DNA of 64,000 bases from Rhodococcus sp. SMB37 (GTDB lineage Bacteria > Actinomycetota > Actinomycetes > Mycobacteriales > Mycobacteriaceae): positions 124,001 through 188,000 of the forward strand of contig NZ_SLVY01000011.1 of NCBI RefSeq assembly GCF_004345605.1. The letters are read 5' to 3'. The notes below the pieces were generated by a model. That model did not search any database. It was not told where the DNA came from and saw only the letters and a program-made list of their open reading frames with translations. Both the position numbers and the translations under genes were made by a program. Positions 44,801-52,516 of this stretch are shown piece by piece (the stretch's first letter is position 1; each line of letters opens with the position of its first letter).

Positions 44801-45313
44801 CGGGCCTGTCAATCCGAGGCGGTAGGCGATCTGCAGGGGCAGGTAGTCCGGCTGCGTGGCGATCGCGGTCTGCATGCTGCCCAGCGGATCGCGGCCACCG
44901 CCCGTCGTATCCCATCGACCGGCGAGGTTGTGTGCGAGGTAGCCGCTCTGCGTGGACCCGACGAAGACGCCGACGGCTCCACCGCCGCGACCGTGCCCGT
45001 GTCCGCTGTCTTCGAGGGCAAGCCAGGCGCACTCCATCAACATGCGGTGTTGAGGATCGAGGGCACACGCCTCCGCGTCGGTGAATCCCCATGCTGAGGG
45101 GTCGAAGTGGGACTGTCCCTCGATGATCCCCGCGACCGGTACGTAGTTGCGATCGCGGACCAGCGAGGGCGGTACTCCCGCGACGAGCAGCTCGTCGGTG
45201 GTCAGGCGCGTGAGTCCCCTGCGACCGTCGCGAATCAGCGACCAGTACTGGTCGACGGACGGCGCACCGGGGAACCGTGTCGACAATCCGACGACGGCGA
45301 TTCCGCCCGTCAT
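38816..45313 (-). CDS. Hybrid PKS-NRPS: KS-AT-KR-ACP-Cy-TE
   Basis: 2165 residues. KS (1-430): Cys179 in STSCSTSLV, EAHGTATRLGDP, GHTNSAAG. AT (515-830): GHSLGE at 608-613, with AAMH where malonyl ATs have HAFH, so specificity is uncertain. KR (about 1075-1300): GGTGAVG at 1085-1091, Tyr1222. ACP: Ser1360 in GGHSLLG. Cy (about 1428-1850): intact D-X4-D-X2-S (Asp1559, Asp1564, Ser1567). TE (about 1883-2165): GWSMGG, Ser1958. Order follows HMWP1 of yersiniabactin but lacks both methyltransferases and the last carrier between Cy and TE. It should extend a thiazoline acyl chain by a C2 unit, reduce it, add a Cys ring using a carrier in trans, and release it. Stop codon overlaps by 4 bp with the NRPS upstream. 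Confidence 0.92.
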   Translation of the reverse strand: MTGGIAVVGLSTRFPGAPSVDQYWSLIRDGRRGLTRLTTDELLVAGVPPSLVRDRNYVPVAGIIEGQSHFDPSAWGFTDAEACALDPQHRMLMECAWLALEDSGHGHGRGGGAVGVFVGSTQSGYLAHNLAGRWDTTGGGRDPLGSMQTAIATQPDYLPLQIAYRLGLTGPAIAVSTSCSTSLVAIHLAAQSLLSGECDTALAGGVSAIVPQGRGYLHVEGGVFSRDGEIAPFGARGSGIVYSQGAGAVVLRRLEDAVASGDPILAVLHGSAVNNDGTDKAGFTAPSVRGQARVVAEALAVAEADPSDIGLIEAHGTATRLGDPIEIAALRAVFGRGGPPWCGLGSVKGNIGHTNSAAGIASFAKTVLAIHHRTLPMSLGSDAVAEELRLSDSPFELLGKTRHWDTAPLAGVSSFGIGGTNAHVVLGPAPGNPPRPTVFERPVLLISSGATADGARATADAIADFAQQASPVDLAHTLATGRAALPHRTATVLDPAAPHTRPAFPEPVAARTQAPSVIFAFPGAGGHYPGMGADLYRDEPVFRAAVDEVADLLVLRIGADIRDIFDRNDTSGRIRDVAFAVPALFAISLGTARLLQSWGLTPTAILGHSLGECTAAAFTGALTVDDACTLVAARCTAAARSAGVGGMMSVALSEDELRDILPDLPGIDLAAVNGPNSCVIAGTHGTLQSAYELLTDRGADVGLLRLDAAMHSRHVEAALGEVERAVRTFASAAPKSGTSTVFSTVTGDAVDEATLREPSHWIDQLRSPVQFSRALTAAVTAAHGDVVVVEVGPGSSLTGLTLSHGFDNADAVVSTMSRDESESVTIRSAVGRLWSVGVPVDVAAASGGNGRPIRAPGYRFDRRHLWIEPSDATSGPSAAFDDPLQIPLWRQLPPASATNAPRGTWAVLGSSPPAQSLRERFAQLGVVVAEPESGPTELHGVVSFAHDHDGPVDAVTSFSEAARHLVPQIVDGALWVSVTYNGTDPAHSGTVDPVAAAVRALPRVLGQESPGLRWAAVDLDIDIAHEEAADVILSEIRDALGRSETQPAPLVTVRAGTRWTSGTTSWSAAEPGAGVQPGTRALIVGGTGAVGRLLSRHLSQRGYDVVVTSRREHPNSESTPVRHVVSDATDAADLAAVMASLDAEGHPIGLIIHAAGVAATVAPVTLTADVHDAARAHIDAKVAVAQNIHLAVSALDEDRRPTSILCMSSATGMLGGIGMGPYAASNTAMDAYAASVTGHPTRWVSIVWDGWRALLDESGSGSGSATVMSGALDAATGLSAFDRILDLAGSGRCPTAVAVGTSSLDARSRAASVTRPRAVAGAAPSDLTATEQAVAEIWSTLFGTPVADPGADFFALGGHSLLGTRMLDTVRQYFGVELGLRDLLTTATLAEFSERINTAQVPTPRDAPNSPADTVPPLSEALRADGTFDMTRVQHAYWIGRDGGYEWGDIPCHFYLEYDCVDLDLERYQRALDSVIERHPLLRSVATPDGRLRTLDSVPPYRIRTRDLSSADDETESRILATIRQRVAEKPGPPDRWPLVQISAAIVEPNRVRLFIGVDVLICDAASWWIIESELKALYDDPDTPLPTLELHPAQCSSAMALRRRGPGGAEAERYWLERADSVPGPPELPIRATLDRRPRFVRRATALSPDRWSRFVTECRRHRITPTAALLTVYTDSLRAWSATPHFSVVLTLFDRPPVHPDINKVVGDFTSLILHESDAHTGSSFVDRAQATQRRMFDDLDHREYSALELLAEQSTRFGERRSVPVVFTGALGVHDMVDDSGSLEWVGRQVHAVGQTPQTWLDHQVLEQDGELRLQWDVLDGLFPDDELDRVVARHTEVVTRLAEDDGAWTQVSATSDLPEIDPADVLVPLRGAASDRAEIPTLFLIHPSGGDVLCYAELSRRLVSDVAVVALTDPQLTADTPGPDSIPAIAAQYLSAIRSRYSTPAGGWLLGGWSMGGSVAQEMARQLREDGEHTALIVMLDSNDPTYITAIPGTPTQWETEVARRQLGALEAFLDIDLDVGETAWNEVANLDADERNTVIAAKLRSRRLLGPRDDGRSRLEVFGRHLDALARHEPRLLPDSATETVLVRCTRLAPNNSGIGMGIDDTPVEHAADLGWSRHLAGPLTVVATDAHHYSILRPPALDTVVDQLDRALSNVLPHH

Positions 45314-48300
45314 CGGACGGCCTCCATGGCGTGCATGCGGGCGGCGAGCCGGGCCGCGCGACCGTGCGATGCGCTGGGCAGCCTCGGGGTGTGTTCGCCC
45401 GGTGGGGGTGCGGCACGAGTGCCGGCGCGCGTGGTCTCGGAGAGGAAGGCCGCGAGTGACGCGACGGTGGGGTTGGTGAACAGGTCGATCACCGTGAATT
45501 CGTCGGAGGCGACGGCTTTGCTCAAGCGGCGGTGGGCGAGCACCAGCGTCAGCGACGTCGCGCCCACGTCGAAGAACGGCGTGGATGTGTCGATCTTCTC
45601 GCCGAGGAGTTCGGTGAAGATATCTGTCACGAGAGTTTCGATCGCCGAGTCGACGAGGCGCCCCGGACTCTCGACCGGTTCGAGTGCTGTCGGCACCGGA
45701 CCCGCCGCCGCTGGTTCGATCGCCTTGATATGCAGTTCGAGCAGCCCACTCGTTGCATGCACCTCGTCGACGGCCACCGAATCACCCAGATGGCGAACGG
45801 TTCGATCGGCCCACCGGACGGCGGCGTCGAGGGATCGCCGCGGTGCCAGGTCGCCTGCCTCGACGGTGATGCGCAGTTCGAGACCGCGGGCCAGCGCGTC
45901 GGCGACCACGTCGAGGGCTGTGTCGTCCGCAGGAGTCTCGGCGTGCTGTTCCACCTCGGCGGGCGCCTGCGATTCCTGTTCGCGCCGGAAAGGATTGGGT
46001 AAGGCGCGGTGATCGACCTTGCCGTTCGGTGTGACAGGCAGGGACGGAAGCCGTACGAATCGGCCGGGGATCATGTAGGGCGGGAGATGGGTCTGCAGAG
46101 CAGCAACGAGATCTGCGTCGGTCGCAGGTTCACCGGCCATCGAGTCGACGATGAAACAGACCAGGCGCGGCCGGTCGTCGGGCCCGGGCACTGCGGAGGC
46201 AACGGCGGCGCGTACCTGCGGCAAACGCTCGAGGGTCGAGTCGATTTCACCGAGTTCGATGCGATGGCCGGCGATCTTGACCTGGCGGTCGACGCGGCCG
46301 AGGAACTCGATGGAACCGTCGGTGCGCCACCTGCCGAGATCACCGGTGCGGTAGAGACGTCGGCCGGTAGCGGTGTGCACGACGAACCTCGCCGAGGTCT
46401 GTTCCGGATTACCGATGTACTCACGCGCAAGACCGGCGCCGCCGATGTACAGCTCACCGGCCTGTCCGACCGCGCAGGGCACACCGTCGTCGAGGATGTG
46501 AAAGCTCTGACCGCCGAGTGCCCGCCCGTACGGGATCGTCGTCCATTCCGGATCGACCTCGCCGATCGGGTGAAAGATCGACCAGATCGCGGCCTCCGTC
46601 GCACCACCGAGGCTTACGAGAGTGGCCTCCGGCGCGAGAGCCCGCAGGCGATCGGGAAGCGTGGTCGGAATGTAGTCGCCGGACAGGAAGACGAGGCGCA
46701 GCGACGACAAGGCGCGTCGGGCACGTTCCTGCTCGATCTCGGCGTACTCGACGAGCATCTCGAGCAGCGCCGGCGCCGTGTTCCACAGCGTGACACGGTG
46801 CCGCGCCATCACGTCCATCCAATGCCCGGGGTCGCGCAGGCGGGAGCTGTCGGGCAGAACCAGTGCCCCGCCGGCACCGAGCACCGAGAAGATGTCGAAC
46901 ACCGACAGATCGAAGCTGAAGGCGGACAGGCCGAGCACGCGATCATCCGACGTGAGCGGGTAGCGGCCCATCAGGTCGTCGAGTGTGGTTCTGACTGCGC
47001 GGTGTTCGACGGCCACGCCCTTCGGCTCTCCGGTCGATCCGGAGGTGAAGATGATGTACGCGAGATCGCCGGCATCCGGTCGGCGAGGAGCGGTGCGCTC
47101 GGGATCCAGGAAGCCGTTGTCGCTGATCTTGCCGGCCGCATCGAAGGCGAGGACGTCGACGGCTGCCGGCCATCGGCTCCGGTCGACGTCCGCGGCAACC
47201 AGGGCGTGCGCGATGTCTGCCTGACGGACGACGCTGGCGACGCGTTCGGCGGGCCAGTTCGGTTCCACCGGGACGTAGGCGGCGCCGCTCGCGGCGACAC
47301 CGAGGACTGCGATGATCTGCGCTGGGCTCTTTTCGGCACTGACCGCGACGGTGTCGCCGGGGCCGATTCCGCGCGCGGCGAGACAGTGGGCGATGTCCGC
47401 GGCACGACAGCGGAGCGATTCTGCGGAATGCTCGGTGGTGCCCGAGATGACGGCCGGGGAGGAATCATCGGCGCGGGCATCGAACGGATCGGTCAGCAGT
47501 GGGCCCGCGGACTCGAATGCATTGGCCGTGATGGGATCTTCCGCACGGAAGCTGGGGTCGTGAGCGAGGGCGCGATCCGTCCAGGCTGCGTCGACGTCGG
47601 CCAACCGCCCGAGGAGTCGTGCGTGGGCTTCGGCCATCGATCGCACGAAGTGGGGGTCGAGCGCTCCGTCGACGGTGTCCCATGCAATGCGCAGTCGGCC
47701 ACCGTCGTCGCGCACGATGTGATCGAGCAGCACCTGAGGCGTTTGCGAGACGCCGAAGACCTCGGATCCCAGCCATGCAGTGGGGGAGTCGTTCCCGTCC
47801 GACAGGCCCAGTCCGCTGGTGAAGACCACCGGGTGGCTGGGTCCGGGCAACTGTGCCGAGTCGGCGGACTGGTCGGGCGTGGACGCGCGCGCGGGGCCGA
47901 GCCGGAGAACTTCCACCCCGGACACGGTTCGGTGGTCCATATCGGACCAGAACCGGTGATTGACGGCGGACGCGAACGTCGCGAAATCGCAGTCGTCGGC
48001 CAACGGCATCTCCACCAGCACTGTGGTGGTGAAGTCGCCGATCGACTCCGCCATGGTCTGTTCGTCGTCCGGGTGTTCGCGGTCGAAGAGCGTGGTGTTG
48101 AGTGCGAACTTCTCGGTGGCTCCCCAGCATCGAAGCGTCATGGCGAAGCTCGCCAGCAACACTGCGGTCGGTGTCAGTCCACGCGAGGCGGACGCACTCC
48201 GAAGCGAATCCCAGGTGCTGGAATCCAATTCGGTCGAACAGCGCGTGAACCGGGGGATGCCGAGGCTGTGGGGTGCCGTCAGCCAGGGTAGATTCGGGCC

Positions 48301-49248
48301 TCCGGGCAGCTCGTGTGCTCGCGCGGCCCAGTACTCGCGATCTGCTGCGCGTCGGCGAATCTGGCCGGGATCCGCCTTCCGAGCTCGGACGATCTCCGGA
48401 AACGACGGGCCCAGTGGCGGGAAATCGGATCGGCCGTCCACCCGGGCGCCCCACTCGCGCATGAGCGTGATCCATCCGGCCATGTCGAGGGCAAGGATGT
48501 CGAAACCGACGAACAGGCGGGTGACTCCGCCGGGAAGCAGCGCCGCGCGGATGTCGTACAGCGGTCCGGTGTCGACCGGAAGCACGCGATGCGAATTCGT
48601 GCGGCGAAGCTCGCCGAGTGCCTCCGCGCACGTGTCGGGAGCTGCCTGTGTCAGATCGGTGACCTCGAAGCTGTACCTGTCCACGGAATCCCGGACAACA
48701 CCCCGCGCGTCGGCGTCGACGACGAATCTCAGCATCGGATGCCGCTGAACCACTGCGTTCCAGGCATTTTCGAGTGTGCGTAGATCCTCATGCGGGTCGT
48801 CGGCGACCCGGTCGTATTCGTAGTAGTAGTACGTGGCTACGCCGCCGAGCGGAAACGCCGGTTCACGTCCGACGAGATATGCCTGCTGGACCGCGCCGAG
48901 CTCGAAGGAACTGTCGGTCGGTCGTTCATCGTTCTCGGATGCCGCCGGCGGGGTGGATGTCGATATTCGGTCTCCGGCGGGTCTCGCCCGGCGGATGCGC
49001 TGGGCGATGCTCATGGCCGTCGCATCCCCGAGGAAGTCCGTCAATTCCAGATCGACATCGGTGTCCTCGAACAGACTGCGGCGCAGTCGTACTGCAGTGT
49101 AGGAGTCGATGCCCAGTGCGGTGAGCACCGTGGTCGGGTCGATGGCGTCGGGTGGCGTCTCCATGATGTCGCCGAGTGCTTCGAGAACGACGTCGATCGG
49201 CTCCTCGGCTCGGTGGTCCGTGGCGGGGTGCATCTCGGGCGACGGCAT
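45310..49248 (-). CDS. NRPS: carrier-Cy-A(Cys)-carrier
   Basis: 1312 residues. N-terminal carrier Ser49 (LGIDSYTAVRLR), probably an aryl or starter carrier since it has no A domain. Cy (about 115-560): motif D-X4-D-X2-G (Asp250, Asp255, Gly258 instead of Ser). A domain (about 600-1090): TSGSTGEPKG, and specificity residues read by hand as DLFNLSLIWK, nearly the known cysteine code DLYNLSLIWK. A helical 100-residue segment (1105-1200) of unknown role precedes the carrier (Ser1232, VGATSLTLV). This is HMWP2-like without its embedded methyltransferase and second module. ATG 49248 follows GAAGGGACG. First gene of the minus operon, under the Fur/Zur-type box. Confidence 0.92.
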   Translation of the reverse strand: MPSPEMHPATDHRAEEPIDVVLEALGDIMETPPDAIDPTTVLTALGIDSYTAVRLRRSLFEDTDVDLELTDFLGDATAMSIAQRIRRARPAGDRISTSTPPAASENDERPTDSSFELGAVQQAYLVGREPAFPLGGVATYYYYEYDRVADDPHEDLRTLENAWNAVVQRHPMLRFVVDADARGVVRDSVDRYSFEVTDLTQAAPDTCAEALGELRRTNSHRVLPVDTGPLYDIRAALLPGGVTRLFVGFDILALDMAGWITLMREWGARVDGRSDFPPLGPSFPEIVRARKADPGQIRRRAADREYWAARAHELPGGPNLPWLTAPHSLGIPRFTRCSTELDSSTWDSLRSASASRGLTPTAVLLASFAMTLRCWGATEKFALNTTLFDREHPDDEQTMAESIGDFTTTVLVEMPLADDCDFATFASAVNHRFWSDMDHRTVSGVEVLRLGPARASTPDQSADSAQLPGPSHPVVFTSGLGLSDGNDSPTAWLGSEVFGVSQTPQVLLDHIVRDDGGRLRIAWDTVDGALDPHFVRSMAEAHARLLGRLADVDAAWTDRALAHDPSFRAEDPITANAFESAGPLLTDPFDARADDSSPAVISGTTEHSAESLRCRAADIAHCLAARGIGPGDTVAVSAEKSPAQIIAVLGVAASGAAYVPVEPNWPAERVASVVRQADIAHALVAADVDRSRWPAAVDVLAFDAAGKISDNGFLDPERTAPRRPDAGDLAYIIFTSGSTGEPKGVAVEHRAVRTTLDDLMGRYPLTSDDRVLGLSAFSFDLSVFDIFSVLGAGGALVLPDSSRLRDPGHWMDVMARHRVTLWNTAPALLEMLVEYAEIEQERARRALSSLRLVFLSGDYIPTTLPDRLRALAPEATLVSLGGATEAAIWSIFHPIGEVDPEWTTIPYGRALGGQSFHILDDGVPCAVGQAGELYIGGAGLAREYIGNPEQTSARFVVHTATGRRLYRTGDLGRWRTDGSIEFLGRVDRQVKIAGHRIELGEIDSTLERLPQVRAAVASAVPGPDDRPRLVCFIVDSMAGEPATDADLVAALQTHLPPYMIPGRFVRLPSLPVTPNGKVDHRALPNPFRREQESQAPAEVEQHAETPADDTALDVVADALARGLELRITVEAGDLAPRRSLDAAVRWADRTVRHLGDSVAVDEVHATSGLLELHIKAIEPAAAGPVPTALEPVESPGRLVDSAIETLVTDIFTELLGEKIDTSTPFFDVGATSLTLVLAHRRLSKAVASDEFTVIDLFTNPTVASLAAFLSETTRAGTRAAPPPGEHTPRLPSASHGRAARLAARMHAMEAVR

Positions 49249-49306
49249 GAGGGCGTCCCTTCAGTTGGACATGGCGTGATCGAGCGGTAGGTCTGCTACT
49301 CTAGAT

Positions 49307-49325
49307 GATAATGATTACCGTTATC
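49307..49325. promoter_or_regulatory. Fur/Zur-type metal box between the two metallophore operons
   Basis: GATAATGATTACCGTTATC matches 16 of 19 positions of the classical Fur box and pairs 7 of 9 arm positions. It overlaps the plus-operon start codons. TACTCT at 49297-49302 suits a -10 box for a leaderless plus transcript, and TATCAT on the minus strand suits the other. Iron control in mycolate actinobacteria normally uses IdeR boxes (TTAGGTTAGGCTAACCTAA), which this is not, so zinc control by Zur is favoured. Confidence 0.7.
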
Positions 49326-50528
49326 GAATCGGATGCCCGTCTCGGAAGCCGAGCCGACGAGAACGGTCTCGCAGCGATCGAGGGGTGGCCGGTCGCGCAG
49401 TGCGCCGAGGACGTCGACGCGCTCGATCGGCTCGTTCTCGTCGGCCTCGCAGACCTGCTGGCACGCACCACCGACATCGCGGCAGCGGACGGCAGTGACC
49501 CGCAGGCCTTTGCCGACCGAATGAGTGCCTCACTCGAACACCGGTGGGTGGTCGAGCGCTGGCTGAACGATCTCCTCGCCGCGGGCCTGATGGAGGCCAT
49601 CGGCGACGGCCGGGTCCGATTGGTCGAGCGACCTCGGCGAAAGGATCTGACGGCCGCGCGCGACCGGATGATCGATGCGTGTGTACGACTGGGTTATGCG
49701 GCGTCGCTTCCCACACTCCTTCTCGATTCGCTCCGGCATGCCGTCGACCTGCTGCAGGGACGTGTGAATGTGCAGTCGATCCTCTACCCGGACGGCGACG
49801 CGACGGCAGCGCTCGAGGTGTACGGCACCAATGTCGTCAGCCGCTACCTCAATGCGGCCGCTGCCTCGGTCGTCGCCGACCTCGCGCACAGCCGGTCGGC
49901 GCCGCTGCGCATCCTCGAACTGGGAGCGGGGGTGGGCGCCACGTCGGAACACATCCTGGGCACGCTCGGCGCCAGCAGTGTGACGCACTATGTCTTCACC
50001 GATCTCTCGCCACACTTCCTGCACATCGCGCGCGAGCGGTTCGCCGACGAACCGTGGGCGCACAAGATGAGGTTCGCCACGGTGGACATCACCGTGCCCA
50101 TCGCAGACCAACTCGGAAACAGTTCCGCAGACCGCGACGGCTACGACGTCGTGCTCGCCGCGACGATGGCGCACAACACCGTCGACATCGACGCGCTGCT
50201 ACGCGAGATCGGCGTCCTACTCGCGCCGGGCGGCGTCGTGGTGTTGATCGAGACGGTCGTCGAGCACGCCCAGTCGTTGACGACGATGCCCTTTGCGCTG
50301 TCGATGCCGGACGGTTCCGGACCGCTGGCCCGCACCGACGTCCGTGCCGGTTCGCACCGCACCTACCTCGCCGCCGACGAATGGACTGCTGCGATGGTGC
50401 GCGCCGGGCTCCGTCCGTGCGTCGACCTTCCCCGCAACGGCCACCCGCTCGAAGCATTCTCGCAGCGGCTCCTCGTCGCAGCCCGGCCCGATACCCCTAC
50501 GACCCACGCGGAGACACACGACAGATGA
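49311..50528 (+). CDS. Trans-acting methyltransferase of the metallophore cluster
   Basis: About 405 residues. The N-terminal region (1-170) has a winged-helix look. The C-terminal methyltransferase reads LYPDGDATAALEVYGTNVVS, motif I LRILELGAGVGATSEHIL, VFTDLSPHFLHIARERF. It is the same subfamily as domain 2 of the 31491 protein. ATG 49305 and ATG 49311 are both in frame and both lie in or beside the metal box; a leaderless start at 49311 fits the -10 spacing. Ends overlapping the next gene (ATGA). Likely methylates the carrier-bound thiazoline or malonyl-derived carbon. Confidence 0.85.
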   Translation: MITVIESDARLGSRADENGLAAIEGWPVAQCAEDVDALDRLVLVGLADLLARTTDIAAADGSDPQAFADRMSASLEHRWVVERWLNDLLAAGLMEAIGDGRVRLVERPRRKDLTAARDRMIDACVRLGYAASLPTLLLDSLRHAVDLLQGRVNVQSILYPDGDATAALEVYGTNVVSRYLNAAAASVVADLAHSRSAPLRILELGAGVGATSEHILGTLGASSVTHYVFTDLSPHFLHIARERFADEPWAHKMRFATVDITVPIADQLGNSSADRDGYDVVLAATMAHNTVDIDALLREIGVLLAPGGVVVLIETVVEHAQSLTTMPFALSMPDGSGPLARTDVRAGSHRTYLAADEWTAAMVRAGLRPCVDLPRNGHPLEAFSQRLLVAARPDTPTTHAETHDR

Positions 50529-52516
50529 CTGCCCAATTAGACAGCGTCCCAGCAGTACCGGGCACGGACGACATCCGGCGCGTCCTCACCGAGATCTGGG
50601 CGGAACTGCTCGATCTGCAACCGGCGGATGTCGTCGACGACGCCAGTTTCCTGCGGCTCGGCGGTGACTCCGTGCTCACCGTCCGCATGTCCGCCTTGAT
50701 CCGCAAGCGCCTCGACATCGCGCTCGAGCTCTCCGATGTTCGGGTCGAGACGACACTCGGTCAACTCGTCGAGCTGGTCGAGCGGAGGAGCACGGACGAG
50801 CCTGCCCGTGCGTGGAACATCGAGATCGCGCGCCGCGACGATCCCCACTCGACGTTCCCGCTCCTGCCGCTGCAACAGGGCTATTTCGTCGGGCAGCAGG
50901 ACGGCTGGGAGCTGTCCTACGAGTCGGCTCACTATTACCTCGACTATGCGCTCGACGGGATGGAGAGCGACGATGCCGAGGACGCACTGGCCGACGCGTT
51001 GGAGCGTCTGGCGCGTCACCAGCCGACGCTACGGGCACGGGTGACGCAGGACGGTCGCCAATACGTGCTCGCGGAGTCGGATCCGTCCGCCCTGCCCCGG
51101 GTGACGCTGTACGACCTGCGCGATCGTGACGAGCGGGAGATCGAATCGACGCTGGCGGATGTGCGCCGGGACATGAGCGAACACGGTCCCGATCCGATCA
51201 CCGGGCCGGGCATCGACGTGCGCTTGACGTTGCTGCCCGGTGGTCGCGGGCGCCTGCACCTCGGGATGAGTCTGTTGACCTTCGACGGATGGTCGTCGGG
51301 TGCGATGAATCGCGACCTGCTGTCGTACGCCGCCGACTGGAACGCGACGCTCGTGCCGCTGTCCATCGACTTCGGTGACTATGTTTCCTCACTGTCCGGA
51401 CTGAGCCGCACCGAAGCATGGTTGGCCGACCGTGAGTGGTGGTGGGATCGCCTCGACGACCTGCCTGCCCCGCCCGCGCTCCCGCTGGTTGCCGACCCGA
51501 AGTCCGTCCGTCCGGTCACCATGGGCAACCGCGAGGCGCGGTTCTCGGCCGACGAATGGGCGACACTGCGAGCGCAGTGCACCGCACACGATGTCACCGC
51601 GTCGACGGTCATGCTCACAGCCTTCGGTACGGTGCTGGCGCGCTGGGCCGGGCATTCGGATCTGCTGCTCAATGCCCTGCAGCTCAACCGTTTACCGCTG
51701 CATCCCGACGTGCACCGTGTGGTCGGGGCGTTTGCAGCCACGATGCTCATCCCACTCGAACTGGACCCCGATGCGAGTTTCGCCGAGTTGGCGGCCTCTG
51801 TGCAGTCGGTGTCGAGTGAATACACATCGCACAATCTCGTCTCCGGTGTGGAGGCGGGCCGCGAGCTCGCCCGGAGGCGAGGCAGCCGGCGACCGCCGGC
51901 GCCGATCGTCTTCCAGAGTGTGCTGGGAGTGGACGCTGCGATGGGCGGGACGGCCTCGACGGATGCCGGCCCGCTGGGAACGGTCGACATCGCGGATTAC
52001 TTTCATCAGCTCCGCACCCCGCAGGTCGCTCTCGAAGTGCGTTGCTTCGAGCTCGGTGACGAAGTGGTGACCGTGTTCTCGCTGGTCGACGAAATCTTCG
52101 ACGAAGCGGAAGTGGCGGTGGCTTTCGAAGAGTTCGTCTCCACCGTTCATGAACTTGCCGCAGGCAGAGGGTGGGAAGCGGTCCCGGACCTGCCCCGCGC
52201 GGGTGCCCCTGTCGCCGACGACCGGATGCGGTTGGGTCTGCTTCCCGATCCTCCTGTCAACGAGCACAGCGGCCCGCCCATCGACGACCTCGAATACACC
52301 GTGTGTGAGGTGTTCGAAGAGTTCCTCGACGTTCCGGTGCTCGATCGCGGCGGCAACTTCTTCGCCCTCGGCGGAGACTCGATGCTGGCCGTTCGTGTGG
52401 TGGCGTTGTTGGCCAAGGAAACCGGTGCGGCCGTTGCCATTCGAGATTTTCTCGACGATCCCACCGTCGCGGGCGCCGCCTCGGCAGTTCGGCTGCGATT
52501 GGGAGTCATTCAGTGA
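50525..52516 (+). CDS. NRPS: carrier-Cy-carrier, no A domain
   Basis: 663 residues. Carrier 1 Ser49 (LGGDSVLTVRM), Cy (about 110-575), carrier 2 Ser619 (LGGDSMLAVRV). The Cy motif is S-X4-D-X2-S (Ser249, Asp254, Ser257): the first Asp is replaced. It lacks an adenylation domain, so cysteine must be loaded by the A domain of the 45310 protein, as HMWP2 does for several carriers. Together with the other proteins this gives five carriers and three Cy domains. It starts in an ATGA overlap and ends overlapping the reductase start. Confidence 0.92.
   Translation: MTAQLDSVPAVPGTDDIRRVLTEIWAELLDLQPADVVDDASFLRLGGDSVLTVRMSALIRKRLDIALELSDVRVETTLGQLVELVERRSTDEPARAWNIEIARRDDPHSTFPLLPLQQGYFVGQQDGWELSYESAHYYLDYALDGMESDDAEDALADALERLARHQPTLRARVTQDGRQYVLAESDPSALPRVTLYDLRDRDEREIESTLADVRRDMSEHGPDPITGPGIDVRLTLLPGGRGRLHLGMSLLTFDGWSSGAMNRDLLSYAADWNATLVPLSIDFGDYVSSLSGLSRTEAWLADREWWWDRLDDLPAPPALPLVADPKSVRPVTMGNREARFSADEWATLRAQCTAHDVTASTVMLTAFGTVLARWAGHSDLLLNALQLNRLPLHPDVHRVVGAFAATMLIPLELDPDASFAELAASVQSVSSEYTSHNLVSGVEAGRELARRRGSRRPPAPIVFQSVLGVDAAMGGTASTDAGPLGTVDIADYFHQLRTPQVALEVRCFELGDEVVTVFSLVDEIFDEAEVAVAFEEFVSTVHELAAGRGWEAVPDLPRAGAPVADDRMRLGLLPDPPVNEHSGPPIDDLEYTVCEVFEEFLDVPVLDRGGNFFALGGDSMLAVRVVALLAKETGAAVAIRDFLDDPTVAGAASAVRLRLGVIQ

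Noticed and set aside
38816-45313. DH or ER domain within the PKS
   Set aside because: The 870-1075 stretch has no HXXXG-type DH or NADPH-ER motif; it fits the structural half of the KR.
49300-49330. IdeR/DtxR iron box upstream of the metallophore operons
   Set aside because: No match to TTAGGTTAGGCTAACCTAA; the dyad fits Fur/Zur-type boxes better.
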